A stretch of 64,000 bases of DNA from PALSA-612 sp963776735 (lineage in GTDB: Bacteria; Actinomycetota; Thermoleophilia; Gaiellales; Gaiellaceae). The DNA is taken from NCBI GenBank assembly GCA_963776735.1, contig CAVZNV010000004.1, positions 25,671-89,670 of the forward strand, read 5' to 3'. Both the position numbers and the translations under genes were made by a program. This document shows positions 1 to 8,657 of this stretch, one piece after another. Under the pieces are notes generated by a model. The model was not told where the DNA came from, did no database searches, and worked only from the letters and a program-made list of their open reading frames with translations. The first letter of the stretch is position 1. Every line of letters starts with the position of its first letter.

Positions 1-427
1 GACGAGGCGCGGAACGTTCTTGCCACACCAGTTGCCGAGGTCGAGGCCGAAGTCCGCTTCCTCGCCGGGCAGCACGGCGAAGCCGGCTCATTGGCGGGCT
101 GTCCCGGCCGCGGCTCCGCCGGCTCGATGTGACGACGACTCGCTGCCGCGATCCCGCGAGCCGAACGTGAAACCCGCCGAGGAGCGAGCAGGGCGTCCGG
201 CCGGCGTTCGCCACGGTCACGCCCCCGAGCATGGAACCGCCTGCGCCTTGCAGGAAGATCCAGGGCTTGAGCTCTCCCGCCCGGCAGGGCCCGGCGAGCA
301 AGCGCACGTCGGGTCGGGGCTTCGCGGCCGTCCACGGAACGAGCGCGACCCGGCCCGCCGCGAGCGAGGCGGACGCGGGGATCGCCACCACCAGCAGGGC
401 GGCCAAGAGGAGAAACCGCCGTCGCAC
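1..427 (-). CDS. Partial secreted DUF4232-like protein, frameshifted
   Basis: The reading begins at a GTG 8 nt after the stop of the upstream permease, with AGGAG just before it. It gives a signal peptide (VRRRFLLLAALLVVAIPASA) and then a domain with two cysteines and the stretch FLQGAGGSMLGGV, which resembles actinobacterial DUF4232 proteins. The start-proximal frame loses family character after about base 130. The family-like end (AVLPGEEADFGLDLGNWCG) lies in another frame at about 95-15, so at least one indel sits near 80-130. The gene runs off the left edge. The family is from recall, and the function of such proteins is unknown. Confidence 0.5.
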   Translation of the reverse strand, partial: MRRRFLLLAALLVVAIPASASLAAGRVALVPWTAAKPRPDVRLLAGPCRAGELKPWIFLQGAGGSMLGGVTVANAGRTPCSLLGGFHVRLAGSRQRVVVTSSRRSRGRDSPPMSRLRRAARRGSGLRPRPRQLVWQERSAPR

Positions 428-434
428 GCCGCTC

Positions 435-1256
435 CTAGTCTCGCCGAGACAGGCCTGACGCGTGCGTCAGCCGCACCGACGCCCAGACCGGGATCACCGA
501 CAGCGCGATCACGAGGAACGCGACCACGTTGATCACCGGCAGCTGCGCGCCGCGGTTGATGTTGTTGAAGATGAAGATGGGCAGCGTGGTCTGTGCACCG
601 GCAGTGAATGTCGTCACGATCACCTCGTCGAACGAGAGCGCGAACGCGAGCAGCGCACCGCCGACGAGCGCTGTCGAGATCGCCGGCCAGGTCACGAAGC
701 GGAACGTCTGCCAGCCGTCGGCGCCGAGGTCCATCGACGCCTCGACCAGCGAGCCGCTCGTGCGGCGCAGCCGGGCGAGCACGTTGTTGTAGACGACGAT
801 CACGCAGAACGTCGCGTGCCCGATCACGATCGTCAGCATCGAGAACGGCAGCCCCGGCAGCCACGACGCCTGCTGGCTCGCGAACGTGAAGAACTGCGAG
901 AGCGCGAGCCCGGTGATGATTCCCGGCAGCGCGAGCGGCAGGATCAGGAGCAGCGACACCGCCTCGCGGCCGAAGAACCGGAAGCGGTGGACGCCGAACG
1001 CTGCCATCGACCCGAGCACGATCGCGATCGCCGTCGCCAGCAGCCCTACCTGCACGGACAGCCAGAGCGACGAGCGCACGTCCGGGTTGTTCCACGCGAC
1101 CCGGAACCAGTGGAACGTCCAACCGGAGATCGGCCAGCTCTGGATCGGCGAGCTGTTGAACGCGTAGATCGCGATCACGACCAGCGGCAGCCAGAGGAAC
1201 GCCACGACCGCCACCGTCCAGACGCTCAGACCGGCCCTGACCGCGCGCGTTTCCAT
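435..1256 (-). CDS. Polyamine-type ABC permease (PotC/PotI-like)
   Basis: This 273-residue inner-membrane permease of the MetI/BPD family has about six hydrophobic segments. The EAA loop that docks on the ATPase is at residues 172-191 (EASMDLGADGWQTF). It would form the channel with the permease encoded just upstream, whose TGA overlaps this ATG by one base (TGATG). Order in the operon is ATPase, SBP, permease, permease, as in spermidine/putrescine systems. Substrate cannot be read from the permease, so polyamine type is by similarity of the whole set. Confidence 0.85.
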   Translation of the reverse strand: METRAVRAGLSVWTVAVVAFLWLPLVVIAIYAFNSSPIQSWPISGWTFHWFRVAWNNPDVRSSLWLSVQVGLLATAIAIVLGSMAAFGVHRFRFFGREAVSLLLILPLALPGIITGLALSQFFTFASQQASWLPGLPFSMLTIVIGHATFCVIVVYNNVLARLRRTSGSLVEASMDLGADGWQTFRFVTWPAISTALVGGALLAFALSFDEVIVTTFTAGAQTTLPIFIFNNINRGAQLPVINVVAFLVIALSVIPVWASVRLTHASGLSRRD

Positions 1257-2173
1257 CAGAGGGCGTCGAAGGCGCCGAGCCGCTTGGCCGCCGCCAGGTA
1301 GAGGATCATGATCGCGACCGGCACCGCGGTCAGCGCCGCCGCCAGCGGCACATTCAGCCCCACGTTCGCCTCGACCGTCGAGCCGATCATCGACGTGCCC
1401 GGCCCGCCGCCGATCAGGGCCGGCGTGATGAAGTCGCCCAACGTCAAGGCGAACGTGAAGATCGAGCCCGCGATGACACCCGGCAGCGCGAGCGGCAGGA
1501 GGATGCTTCGAAACGTCCGTCCGCCGCGCGCGCCGAGGTCGCCGGACGCCTCGAGGTAGCTGTCAGGCACCCGCTCGATCGCCGCGAACACGGGCAGCAC
1601 CATGAACGGCAGCCAGATGTACGAGAACACGAGCCACATCGCCCAGATCGTCCCGGACAGGTGCTGGTCGGAGATCCCGACGCCGTTCAGCACCCAGTTC
1701 AGCGCCCCGGTCGTCGACAGGATCGTCCGCCACGAGTAGATGCGGACGAGGTAGCTCGACCAGAGCGGCAGCAGCACGGCGAGGAAGAGCAGCGAGCGTT
1801 GCCGGGGCGTCGCGAGCCGCGCCATGAAGTAGGCGAGCGGGAACGCGAGCACCGCGTCGGTCACCGTCACGGCCGCCGCCATCGCGACCGTCCGGCCGAT
1901 GATCCGCCAGTACGTCGTGTCGCTGAACGAGAAGATCTGGCGGAAGTTGTCGAGGTTCCAGCGGTGGACGGTCTCGCTCGTGAACGGGTCGACCGCCCAG
2001 AAGCCCGCGATCAGCAGAACGACGAGCGAGCCGACGTAGATGACCGTGTACGCCGAGACCGGCGGCCCGATCAGCGCGCCCAGCCGCAGGCGCGGGCGGC
2101 GCCAGAAGGTCGCCGAGACACGGAGGCGGGCTCCTCGTGAGGAGCCCGCCTCCCGTGCGGCGTCAACTGCCAA
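1256..2173 (-). CDS. Polyamine-type ABC permease (PotB/PotH-like)
   Basis: MetI-like permease of up to 305 residues, with the EAA loop at about 208-227 (EASGDLGARGGRTF). The longest reading starts with TTG at 2173, 3 nt after the SBP stop. Residues 7-17 of that reading are encoded by a perfect 15-bp inverted repeat, so the true start may be further in (for example near residue 20). It pairs with the following permease. Membrane segments begin at about residue 38. Confidence 0.82.
   Translation of the reverse strand: MAVDAAREAGSSRGARLRVSATFWRRPRLRLGALIGPPVSAYTVIYVGSLVVLLIAGFWAVDPFTSETVHRWNLDNFRQIFSFSDTTYWRIIGRTVAMAAAVTVTDAVLAFPLAYFMARLATPRQRSLLFLAVLLPLWSSYLVRIYSWRTILSTTGALNWVLNGVGISDQHLSGTIWAMWLVFSYIWLPFMVLPVFAAIERVPDSYLEASGDLGARGGRTFRSILLPLALPGVIAGSIFTFALTLGDFITPALIGGGPGTSMIGSTVEANVGLNVPLAAALTAVPVAIMILYLAAAKRLGAFDAL
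2122..2153 (-). terminator. Strong hairpin between SBP and permease genes
   Basis: The arms GGAGGCGGGCTCCTC (2122-2136) and GAGGAGCCCGCCTCC (2139-2153) are perfectly complementary over 15 bp with a 2-nt spacer, so a 4-nt loop with 14 pairs is more realistic. There is no T-run after it on the minus strand. It lies just 3' of the SBP stop, where hairpins in ABC operons commonly stabilise the SBP message or cut downstream expression. It may therefore be an attenuator rather than a full terminator. Confidence 0.6.
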
Positions 2174-2176
2174 GTG

Positions 2177-3358
2177 CTACCCCGTGATCTGCGTCCACGC
2201 CTGCTGCCACGCCGTGAAGTCGACGCAGTCTTTCCGGCCGCCCCAGCCGCAGTCGGCGATCGGGGTCTTCCAGAAGTGGATCGACCGCAGGTACGACGCG
2301 GGCGCGTTCAGGTGGTACTGCGTGCACGAGCCCGCCTGCAGCTTGTTCATGTACGGACACGCCAGCGGGTTGACCGGCGTCTCGCCGAACACGATCGCCT
2401 GCTTCGCCTGCACCTGCGGCGTCGCGGCGTACCGCATCCACATGTACGCGCAGTTCGGATGCGGAGCCTTCGCGGCCAGCATCCACGTGTCGGCCCAGCC
2501 CGTCGCCCCTTCGCTCGGGATCTCGTCCTTGACCGGCACCTTCGCCTGCTGCAGCGTCAGCGTCTGGTACGGCCACGTCGCGCCGACGACCGCGTCCTTG
2601 TTCGTGAAGTCCTGGATCTGGTCGGACGCGTAGTTCCAGTACCGCTTGACCACCGACCGCTGAGCCTTGAGCAGGCTCACGGTCGCGTTGAACTGCGCCT
2701 TCGTCAGCTCGTACGGGTCCTTGATCCCGAGCGCCGGCTTCGTCTTCATCAGGTACAGCGCCGCGTCGGCGATCTGGATCGGGTTGTTCGGGATGCTGAC
2801 CTTGCCTGCGTACTTCTTCCCGTAGATCACGCTCCAACTCTTCGGAGCCGGCTTCACGACCTTCGTGTTGTAGAGCAGCGTGTTCGGACCCCACTGCAGC
2901 GAGATGCCGTAGTGCATGCCGTTCACGGTGTTGTGGGCCGGCGACTTGAAGTAGGGCAGGAAGTTCTTCCACTGCGGGATCAGGTTGACGTTGACGGGCA
3001 CGACGTCGTGGCCGTAGATCAGCCGCAGGCTGGCATCGCCCGACGCGGAGACGAGGTCGTACTGGCCGCCACCACCGCCGCCACCGGCCCGCATGAGCGC
3101 CACCATCTGGTTCGACGAGCCCGCGTCCTTGCGGTGGATCTTGCACCCGGTCTGCTGCTCGAACTTCGTTGCGAAGCTCTTGTCCGTGTAGGCGGGCCAC
3201 TCGATCACGTTCAGCGCGCCCTCTCCCTTGCCGATCTTCGTCGGCAGCGAGAACGCCTTCTTGCCGGAGCCGATACCGGTCGCCGGCAGGACGAGCGCGA
3301 CGACGAGCCCGGCTGCGGCCAGGGCGAGAGCCGCCCGGCGCCTCGAGAACAGCTTCAT
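2177..3358 (-). CDS. Periplasmic binding protein, polyamine type (PotD-like)
   Basis: Extracellular solute-binding protein of 393 residues. The start ATG (MKLFSRRRAALALAAAG) gives a clear signal peptide, cleaved near residue 25-32. A longer in-frame reading upstream runs into the ATPase gene and was rejected. The mature protein contains VIEWPAYTDKSF and the hinge-like motifs of the PotD/PotF group. A run of seven glycines at residues 92-98 is unusual. The ATG overlaps the ATPase stop (ATGA). It should deliver a polyamine-like cation to the two permeases; the exact ligand is unknown. Confidence 0.83.
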   Translation of the reverse strand: MKLFSRRRAALALAAAGLVVALVLPATGIGSGKKAFSLPTKIGKGEGALNVIEWPAYTDKSFATKFEQQTGCKIHRKDAGSSNQMVALMRAGGGGGGGQYDLVSASGDASLRLIYGHDVVPVNVNLIPQWKNFLPYFKSPAHNTVNGMHYGISLQWGPNTLLYNTKVVKPAPKSWSVIYGKKYAGKVSIPNNPIQIADAALYLMKTKPALGIKDPYELTKAQFNATVSLLKAQRSVVKRYWNYASDQIQDFTNKDAVVGATWPYQTLTLQQAKVPVKDEIPSEGATGWADTWMLAAKAPHPNCAYMWMRYAATPQVQAKQAIVFGETPVNPLACPYMNKLQAGSCTQYHLNAPASYLRSIHFWKTPIADCGWGGRKDCVDFTAWQQAWTQITG

Positions 3359-4422
3359 TCTGTTACCTCCTCCTCTGCCTGCTGCTTGTCCGTGCCGATC
3401 GTAAACGTGCTTTCCGGCCGCCATGCCAACACCACGCGGCGCCCCTTCTCGTCGGCAGGCCGGGCCGACTCCGTGTTCTGGCTGACGACGGTGAGCGCGC
3501 CGCCCGCGTCGAGCCGCACGACGCACCGCGTGACGGCGCCGACGTAGACGACCTCCTCGATCACGCCCGGCTCGGTGTCGAAGCCGTCCGTGGGCGCGCC
3601 GGGCTCGAGCATCGTGATCTTCTCCGGCCGTACGGTGAACTTGGGACCGCCGCGCTCGAGGACGTTCGAGACGCCGACGAACCCGGCCACGAACTCGGTC
3701 GCCGGGTGCTCGTAGACGTCGACCGGCGTGCCGATCTGCTCGATCCGGCCGTGGTTGAAGACCGCGATCCGGTCGCTCATCGTCAGCGCCTCTTCCTGGT
3801 CGTGCGTGACGTAGACGAAGGTGATGCCGACGTTGCGCTGGATCGACTTCAGCTCGGTCTGCATCTGCACGCGGAGCTTGAGGTCGAGCGCGCCGAGCGG
3901 CTCGTCGAGCAGCAGCACGCGCGGGTTGTTGACGATCGCCCGCGCGAGCGCGACACGCTGGCGCTGACCGCCGGAGAGCTGGGACGGCTTGCGCTTCTCG
4001 AGGTCGCCGAGCCGGACGATCTCGAGCACCTTGCGCGTCCGCTCGGCGCGCTGCTTGCGGTCGACACCCTTCACCTTCAGCCCGTACTCGACGTTCTCGC
4101 CGACGGTCATGTGCGGGAAGAGCGCGTAGTCCTGGAAGACCGTGTTCACGTCGCGCCCGTACGGCGGCTTGCGCGCAACGTCCTCGCCGCCGAGCACGAT
4201 CCGGCCCGAGTCGGGCTGCTCGAATCCGGCGATCAGGCGGAGCGTCGTCGTCTTGCCCGAGCCGGACGGGCCGAGCATCGTGAAGAACTCGCCCCGCAGC
4301 ACCTCCAGGTCGATGCCGTCGACCGCGACGACATCGCCGTACGTCTTCCGCAGCGACTCGAGGCCGATGTCGACCGCGGGAGCGGACTGCCGCTCGACCC
4401 GCTCACGTGCCTCGACCGTCAC
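3355..4422 (-). CDS. ABC importer ATPase (PotA-like)
   Basis: A 355-residue ATPase. Walker A is GPSGSGKTT (51-59), the signature LSGGQRQR starts at 149, Walker B is LLLDEP (170-175), and the C-terminal third is a TOBE-type regulatory domain. It starts with GTG at 4422, overlapping the stop of the upstream gene by 4 nt (GTGA). Its own stop overlaps the SBP start. It energises the importer made by the next three genes, acting at the inner face of the membrane. Confidence 0.88.
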   Translation of the reverse strand: MTVEARERVERQSAPAVDIGLESLRKTYGDVVAVDGIDLEVLRGEFFTMLGPSGSGKTTTLRLIAGFEQPDSGRIVLGGEDVARKPPYGRDVNTVFQDYALFPHMTVGENVEYGLKVKGVDRKQRAERTRKVLEIVRLGDLEKRKPSQLSGGQRQRVALARAIVNNPRVLLLDEPLGALDLKLRVQMQTELKSIQRNVGITFVYVTHDQEEALTMSDRIAVFNHGRIEQIGTPVDVYEHPATEFVAGFVGVSNVLERGGPKFTVRPEKITMLEPGAPTDGFDTEPGVIEEVVYVGAVTRCVVRLDAGGALTVVSQNTESARPADEKGRRVVLAWRPESTFTIGTDKQQAEEEVTE

Positions 4423-6512
4423 CCCGGCGATTGTACGGGGGCGAGAATCCAGGTCAGGCCGCCGTCGTGCGAGCTCCAGTCGACGGTGGCCGCAGCCGAC
4501 GCGTCACCCGAGAGGTAGGTGCCGCGGACGACGAGCTGCGATCCGACCACGCGGATCGACCGGACGACCGAGGTCATCGGGCCCATCGGCAGCGTCACCA
4601 CGCGCGGCGTCGACCCCGTGGCGACGATCACCTGCGGTGGCCGCCCGTAGCGGTCGACGAGTGCCGCCGCGCCGCCGTCGACGAGCGCGGCCGAGACGAT
4701 CCGCCCGTCCGTCGTCGCAAGCCTGGTCGACGAGCGCAGGCCGGGAGCCGCCTGGTAGAGGCCGGTGTCCGTCCACCAGTAGAGGACGCCGACCCTACCG
4801 ACGAAGTGGTCGCCGATCACGGCCTGGCGCCACGTGCGGCCGCCGTTCTGCGTCCACAGCTGGCGCGTCGCACACTGGCACGCAGGGCCAGGCGAGCCGA
4901 CGCTGATCACCCCCGTCGTCGCCGACAGGCGCAGCACCCGCGACGCGTACCGCGGGTAGATGCGGCGCCAGTGCTTGCCTCCGTCGTCGGTCGAGTAGAC
5001 GCCGTCCTCCCGGCTCTGCCACTCGTGCTTCACGTCGACCGCACTCGTGTACCGGCTCAGCGCCGCCGCCGGCCGGCCGTGGTCGACCGGGAAGGCGCGG
5101 GAGCCGACTCCGTGCATCGACGCCACGAACAGCATCCGCGGCAGCGCGGTCGGAGGCGCGAACGAGATGCCCTGCATCGGCTCGCGTACCTGGACTCGGC
5201 CGGTGCGGGCGTCGATGCCGAGCAGCGCTTCGTTCACGCCGGACAGGTCCTTCACCGGCAGCGGCACCCAGACGGTGCGGCCGGCGACCGTCGGAGACGG
5301 GTAGAGCGTCGCGTCGCCGAGCGCGGTCCGCCAGGCGATCGTCGGGCGGCAGGTCGAGTCGAGCTGGATTCGCACGAGCTTCGACGCGGTGACGACGAAG
5401 AACGAGTGGTACGCGGCCGACCACGTCGGCTGGGTCAGGAGCGGCGCGCCCGGGTCGGCGTTCTGCAGCTTCAGCGACCAGACCGGGCCGCTCGAGACCG
5501 AGTCGGCGTTCCAGGCGAAGAACATGCCGTTCTTCGCCTGCGCCGCGACGAGCTCGCCGCAACCGGGCATGTCCGCCACGACCGGGGAGCCGACGAAGTC
5601 GAGGTCGGCGAAGCCCGTCAGGACGGGCGCGTCGGCGGCCTCGACGTCGAGGCCAGGCGACAGCTCGACGATGTGCTCGCCGTAACCCGCCGCCTCGCTG
5701 AACGAGGAGCCCGTGTTCGAACCGCCCTCGAACGCGTTGCCGGTGACGACGAAGATCGCCTGGCGCGAGGCGCTGTACGCGACGCCGCCCCAGCCCCAGA
5801 TGCCACCGCCGCCGCCCTGCGCGTCAGGCACGCTCGTCCAGCTCGACACGGAGCGGTCGGCAAGCGAGACGCGGAAGAGCTTTCCCTCCATCGGCTGGTC
5901 GCAGTACGAGCCAGTGCCGGCGTAGATCGACCCGTCCGCGTCGAGCAGCGCACCCCAGACGAGCTCGCGCTTGTAGTCCTTGTAGAGCACGACCGGCCAG
6001 CCCTGCTTCTCGGCGCCGGTGGCGAGGTCGAGCGCGTGCAGGCGGCCGAACGCGTCCGCGACGTAGATCGCCCTCGTTGCGGGGTCGATCACCGGCGTCC
6101 CGGTGAGGCCGAAGCCGTCCGGGATCTGCGGGCAGGACGGGAGCGTGAACCGCCCGAGATCGACGCGCCAGCGAACGTACCCGTTCGCCGCCAGGGCATA
6201 GAGGAATCCGTCCGCCGTGCCGACGTAGACCGTCGTGTCGCCGGCGCGCGGCACGTTGTGCGCCACGAGCGGCTGGCCCGTGATCGTGCCGGGCAGCGGC
6301 GCGAACCAGCTCGTGTTCAGCTTCCCGACGGATGCCGTGGTCGCACCCGGCCGACCGGGTCCGCCACCGAAGGTCAGCCAGCCGGTCACCGCGGCCGCCG
6401 CCGGCGCAGCGCCAGATCCGGACCTGTCCGACCTTGCAACACTGTGTTGCAAGGCAGCGGTGCCGGCCGACGTGCCGGTGAGAGCGAGCGCGAGAGCGCC
6501 GAGAGCTAGGAC
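4419..6512 (-). CDS. Secreted beta-propeller / PQQ-like repeat protein
   Basis: A protein of about 700 residues with a hydrophobic N-terminal stretch (VLALGALALALTG) followed by repeats of the kind found in outer-surface beta-propellers: TVYVGTADGFLYALAANG and AIYVADAFGRLHALDLATG resemble PQQ-type blades, and GVYSTDDGGKHWRRI and WTQNGGRTWRQA resemble BNR/sialidase Asp-boxes. No ATG or GTG lies at the hydrophobic stretch. The nearest in-frame candidate is GTG at 6602, inside the upstream oxidoreductase gene, so the start is unresolved. A 23-bp palindrome sits right after the hydrophobic segment. It overlaps the ATPase start by GTGA. Function unknown. Confidence 0.65.
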   Translation of the reverse strand, partial: VLALGALALALTGTSAGTAALQHSVARSDRSGSGAAPAAAAVTGWLTFGGGPGRPGATTASVGKLNTSWFAPLPGTITGQPLVAHNVPRAGDTTVYVGTADGFLYALAANGYVRWRVDLGRFTLPSCPQIPDGFGLTGTPVIDPATRAIYVADAFGRLHALDLATGAEKQGWPVVLYKDYKRELVWGALLDADGSIYAGTGSYCDQPMEGKLFRVSLADRSVSSWTSVPDAQGGGGGIWGWGGVAYSASRQAIFVVTGNAFEGGSNTGSSFSEAAGYGEHIVELSPGLDVEAADAPVLTGFADLDFVGSPVVADMPGCGELVAAQAKNGMFFAWNADSVSSGPVWSLKLQNADPGAPLLTQPTWSAAYHSFFVVTASKLVRIQLDSTCRPTIAWRTALGDATLYPSPTVAGRTVWVPLPVKDLSGVNEALLGIDARTGRVQVREPMQGISFAPPTALPRMLFVASMHGVGSRAFPVDHGRPAAALSRYTSAVDVKHEWQSREDGVYSTDDGGKHWRRIYPRYASRVLRLSATTGVISVGSPGPACQCATRQLWTQNGGRTWRQAVIGDHFVGRVGVLYWWTDTGLYQAAPGLRSSTRLATTDGRIVSAALVDGGAAALVDRYGRPPQVIVATGSTPRVVTLPMGPMTSVVRSIRVVGSQLVVRGTYLSGDASAAATVDWSSHDGGLTWILAPVQSPG
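6432..6454. repeat. Odd palindrome, copy 1 (core AACACTGTGTT)
   Basis: CCTTGCAACAC, one central T, then GTGTTGCAAGG: 11-bp perfect arms around a single base. It lies in the N-terminal coding part of the beta-propeller gene. Copy 3 (40967-40989) shares 22 of the 23 bases, and copy 2 (28957-28981) shares the core. Confidence 0.75.
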
Positions 6513-7537
6513 GCGGCCGCGGTGCGGAATGTCGGGACGATCTCCTCGCCGTACGCGGAGAGCGTCTCTTCCTGGCCCTCCGTCATCAGATAGATGTTCC
6601 ACTGGTCGACGCCTGCCGCCTCGAGGCGGCGCAGCTTCTCGGCGTGCTGCTCGGGCGTGCCGAGGACGCAGAAGCGCTCGCACGTCTCGTCGCTGACCTG
6701 CTCGCCGTGCTCCGCACCCATGCGGCTGTGCTCGGAGTAGTCGTAGTTGTCGCGCTTCATCCGTTCGACGTAGTCCGTGAGCGACGCGGGCAGATCGGCC
6801 TTGTCGTACTTGGACAGGAGGTCGAAGACGTGGTTCGAGACCATCGCCGGGAACCAGCGCACCTGCTCGCACGCCGCGGCGATGTCCTCGGACACGTGCG
6901 CCGGCGCGCAGCACATGACCTTCAGCTCGGACGGGTCGCGTCCCGCTTCCTCGGCCGCCCGGCGCACCTGGCCGACGATCCACTCGACGATCTCCGGATC
7001 GGCGAGCTGGATGATGACGCCGTCCGCGCAGCGGCCCGCGATCGCGAGCACCTTCGGCCCGTAACCCGCGACGTAGACCGGTACCGGCGGCGGCTTTTCG
7101 GCGAGGCCGTTCATCCACGCGAGCTCGATGTCCGTGTCGTTCCAGTGCACCGACTCGCCGCGCATCAGTGCCCGAATCGCCGTCACCGAGCGCTCGAACT
7201 CGGCGACCTTCACCGGCTGGAGGCCGATCGTCCGCCGCGCGGAGTCGCCGCGACCGATGCCCATGATCATCCGCCCGCCCGAGATGTCCTGCAGCGTCGC
7301 GAAGCCGCTCGCGGTCACGGTCGGCTCGCGCGTCCCCGGGTTGGTCACGTTCAGGCCGAGGTGCAGCGTCGACGTCTCGAGCGCCGCCATGGTCAGCAGC
7401 GGGTACGGCTCCTGCCAGAGGATGTGCGAGTCGTACGTCCAGCCGTACTGGAAGCCGCTCTGCTCGGCCAGCTTGAGCAGCTCGACGAGCCGGCTCGCGG
7501 GCGGATCGGGCAGGACGGTGACGCCGAAGCTGAGCAC
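6506..7537 (-). CDS. LLM-class F420-type oxidoreductase
   Basis: A 343-residue bacterial luciferase-like TIM-barrel enzyme. The N-terminus (GVTVLPDPPASRLVELL), YGWTYDSHILWQEPYP and SGGRMIMGIGRGDSARR match the F420-dependent LLM subgroup seen in actinobacteria. GTG start at 7537, 28 nt after the SIS gene. The substrate is unknown. Relatives occur near amidohydrolase and hydantoin-type catabolic genes, and an amidohydrolase of that type lies about 11 kb away here. Confidence 0.8.
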   Translation of the reverse strand: MLSFGVTVLPDPPASRLVELLKLAEQSGFQYGWTYDSHILWQEPYPLLTMAALETSTLHLGLNVTNPGTREPTVTASGFATLQDISGGRMIMGIGRGDSARRTIGLQPVKVAEFERSVTAIRALMRGESVHWNDTDIELAWMNGLAEKPPPVPVYVAGYGPKVLAIAGRCADGVIIQLADPEIVEWIVGQVRRAAEEAGRDPSELKVMCCAPAHVSEDIAAACEQVRWFPAMVSNHVFDLLSKYDKADLPASLTDYVERMKRDNYDYSEHSRMGAEHGEQVSDETCERFCVLGTPEQHAEKLRRLEAAGVDQWNIYLMTEGQEETLSAYGEEIVPTFRTAAAS

Positions 7538-7565
7538 GAGGGCCGGAGGATAACCCCGGCCGCGC

Positions 7566-8657
7566 CTACCGGGCGAACGTGACCTTGCTCAGCCCGCTCG
7601 GGCGGTCCGGGTCGAGGCGCTTCGCGCGCGCGAGCGCCCACGCGAAGAGCTGGCCCGGGACGACCGAGAGCAGCGGCGACAAGAGCGGCGACGGCGGCTT
7701 CGGCACGGGCAAGAGGTAGTCCGGATCGGCGATCCAGTCGGCGGCCGCGCCGCTCGCGAGCAGCGTCGCGCCGGTCTCGCGAACCCGCGCCGCCGCCTCG
7801 AGCAACGCAGGCAGCGTCTCGTCGTGCGACGCGATCGCCCAGACCGGGAAGAACGGGTCGAGCGCCGCGACCGGGCCGTGCGCGAGGTCGGTGGCCGTGA
7901 GCGGCTCGGCCGCGACCCGGCAGGTCTCGAGCAGCTTGAGCGCGATCTCGCGCGCGGTCGAGAGCTCGACGCCGCGGCCGATCACGAACATCCGGCCGAC
8001 GAACGCGAACGGCAGCGCCACCGACGGGATCTTCTCCTCCAGCTCGGGAATCGTCCGGTCGAGAGCCTCGATCGTCGTGCGCAGCTCGTCGGCGCAGCGC
8101 TTGCCCTCGCCGGCCATGTGCCCGGCGAGCAGCAGCAGCGCGGCCAGGGTGTTCACGTACGTCTTCGTCGCCGCGACCGCGCGCTCGGGACCGGCGCCGA
8201 GGGGCAGGAGCGCCTCGGCGGCGCGCGCCAGGTCGGAATGCTCGTCGTTCGTGATCGCGATCGTGAACGCGCCGGCCCGCCGCGCTCGCGCAACGTACTC
8301 GACGACGTCCGGCGTTCGGCCTGACTGCGACAGCCCGATCACGATCGACCCGGCCATGTCCAGCTCGGTGCCGTAGTAGACGGTGAGCGAGATCGAGTCG
8401 CGGAGCGCCGTCAGCCGCGGGAGCAGCCCGAAGGCGTAGACGCCGTACGAGGCGGCGTTGTCGGACGACCCGTGGCCGACCATGCGGACGAGGCTGCCGC
8501 CGTGCTCTCGCGCCGCCGCGGCGATGCGCGCGATCTCGTCGTCGTGCGCGAGCAGACCCTCGAGCGCGCGCGGCTGCTCGCGGATCTCCGCCAGGAACTG
8601 GGTGCCGAGCTCGGCCACCGGTTCCGCCCCGTCCGTCCTAGCCTCGAGCGACGACAC
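7566..8657 (-). CDS. SIS-domain amino-sugar isomerase/deaminase-like protein
   Basis: A 363-residue protein with two SIS domains, like the isomerase half of GlmS or AgaS/FrlB-type sugar-phosphate deglycases, and with no glutaminase domain. Phosphosugar-binding motifs are GHGSSDNAA (61-69) and SQSGRTPDV (110-118). I chose GTG at 8657 because GGAGAGG precedes it and the longer reading would overlap nagA deeply; the remaining overlap is 20 nt. Next to nagA and murQ it plausibly converts GlcN-6-P to Fru-6-P. Confidence 0.8.
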   Translation of the reverse strand: MSSLEARTDGAEPVAELGTQFLAEIREQPRALEGLLAHDDEIARIAAAAREHGGSLVRMVGHGSSDNAASYGVYAFGLLPRLTALRDSISLTVYYGTELDMAGSIVIGLSQSGRTPDVVEYVARARRAGAFTIAITNDEHSDLARAAEALLPLGAGPERAVAATKTYVNTLAALLLLAGHMAGEGKRCADELRTTIEALDRTIPELEEKIPSVALPFAFVGRMFVIGRGVELSTAREIALKLLETCRVAAEPLTATDLAHGPVAALDPFFPVWAIASHDETLPALLEAAARVRETGATLLASGAAADWIADPDYLLPVPKPPSPLLSPLLSVVPGQLFAWALARAKRLDPDRPSGLSKVTFAR

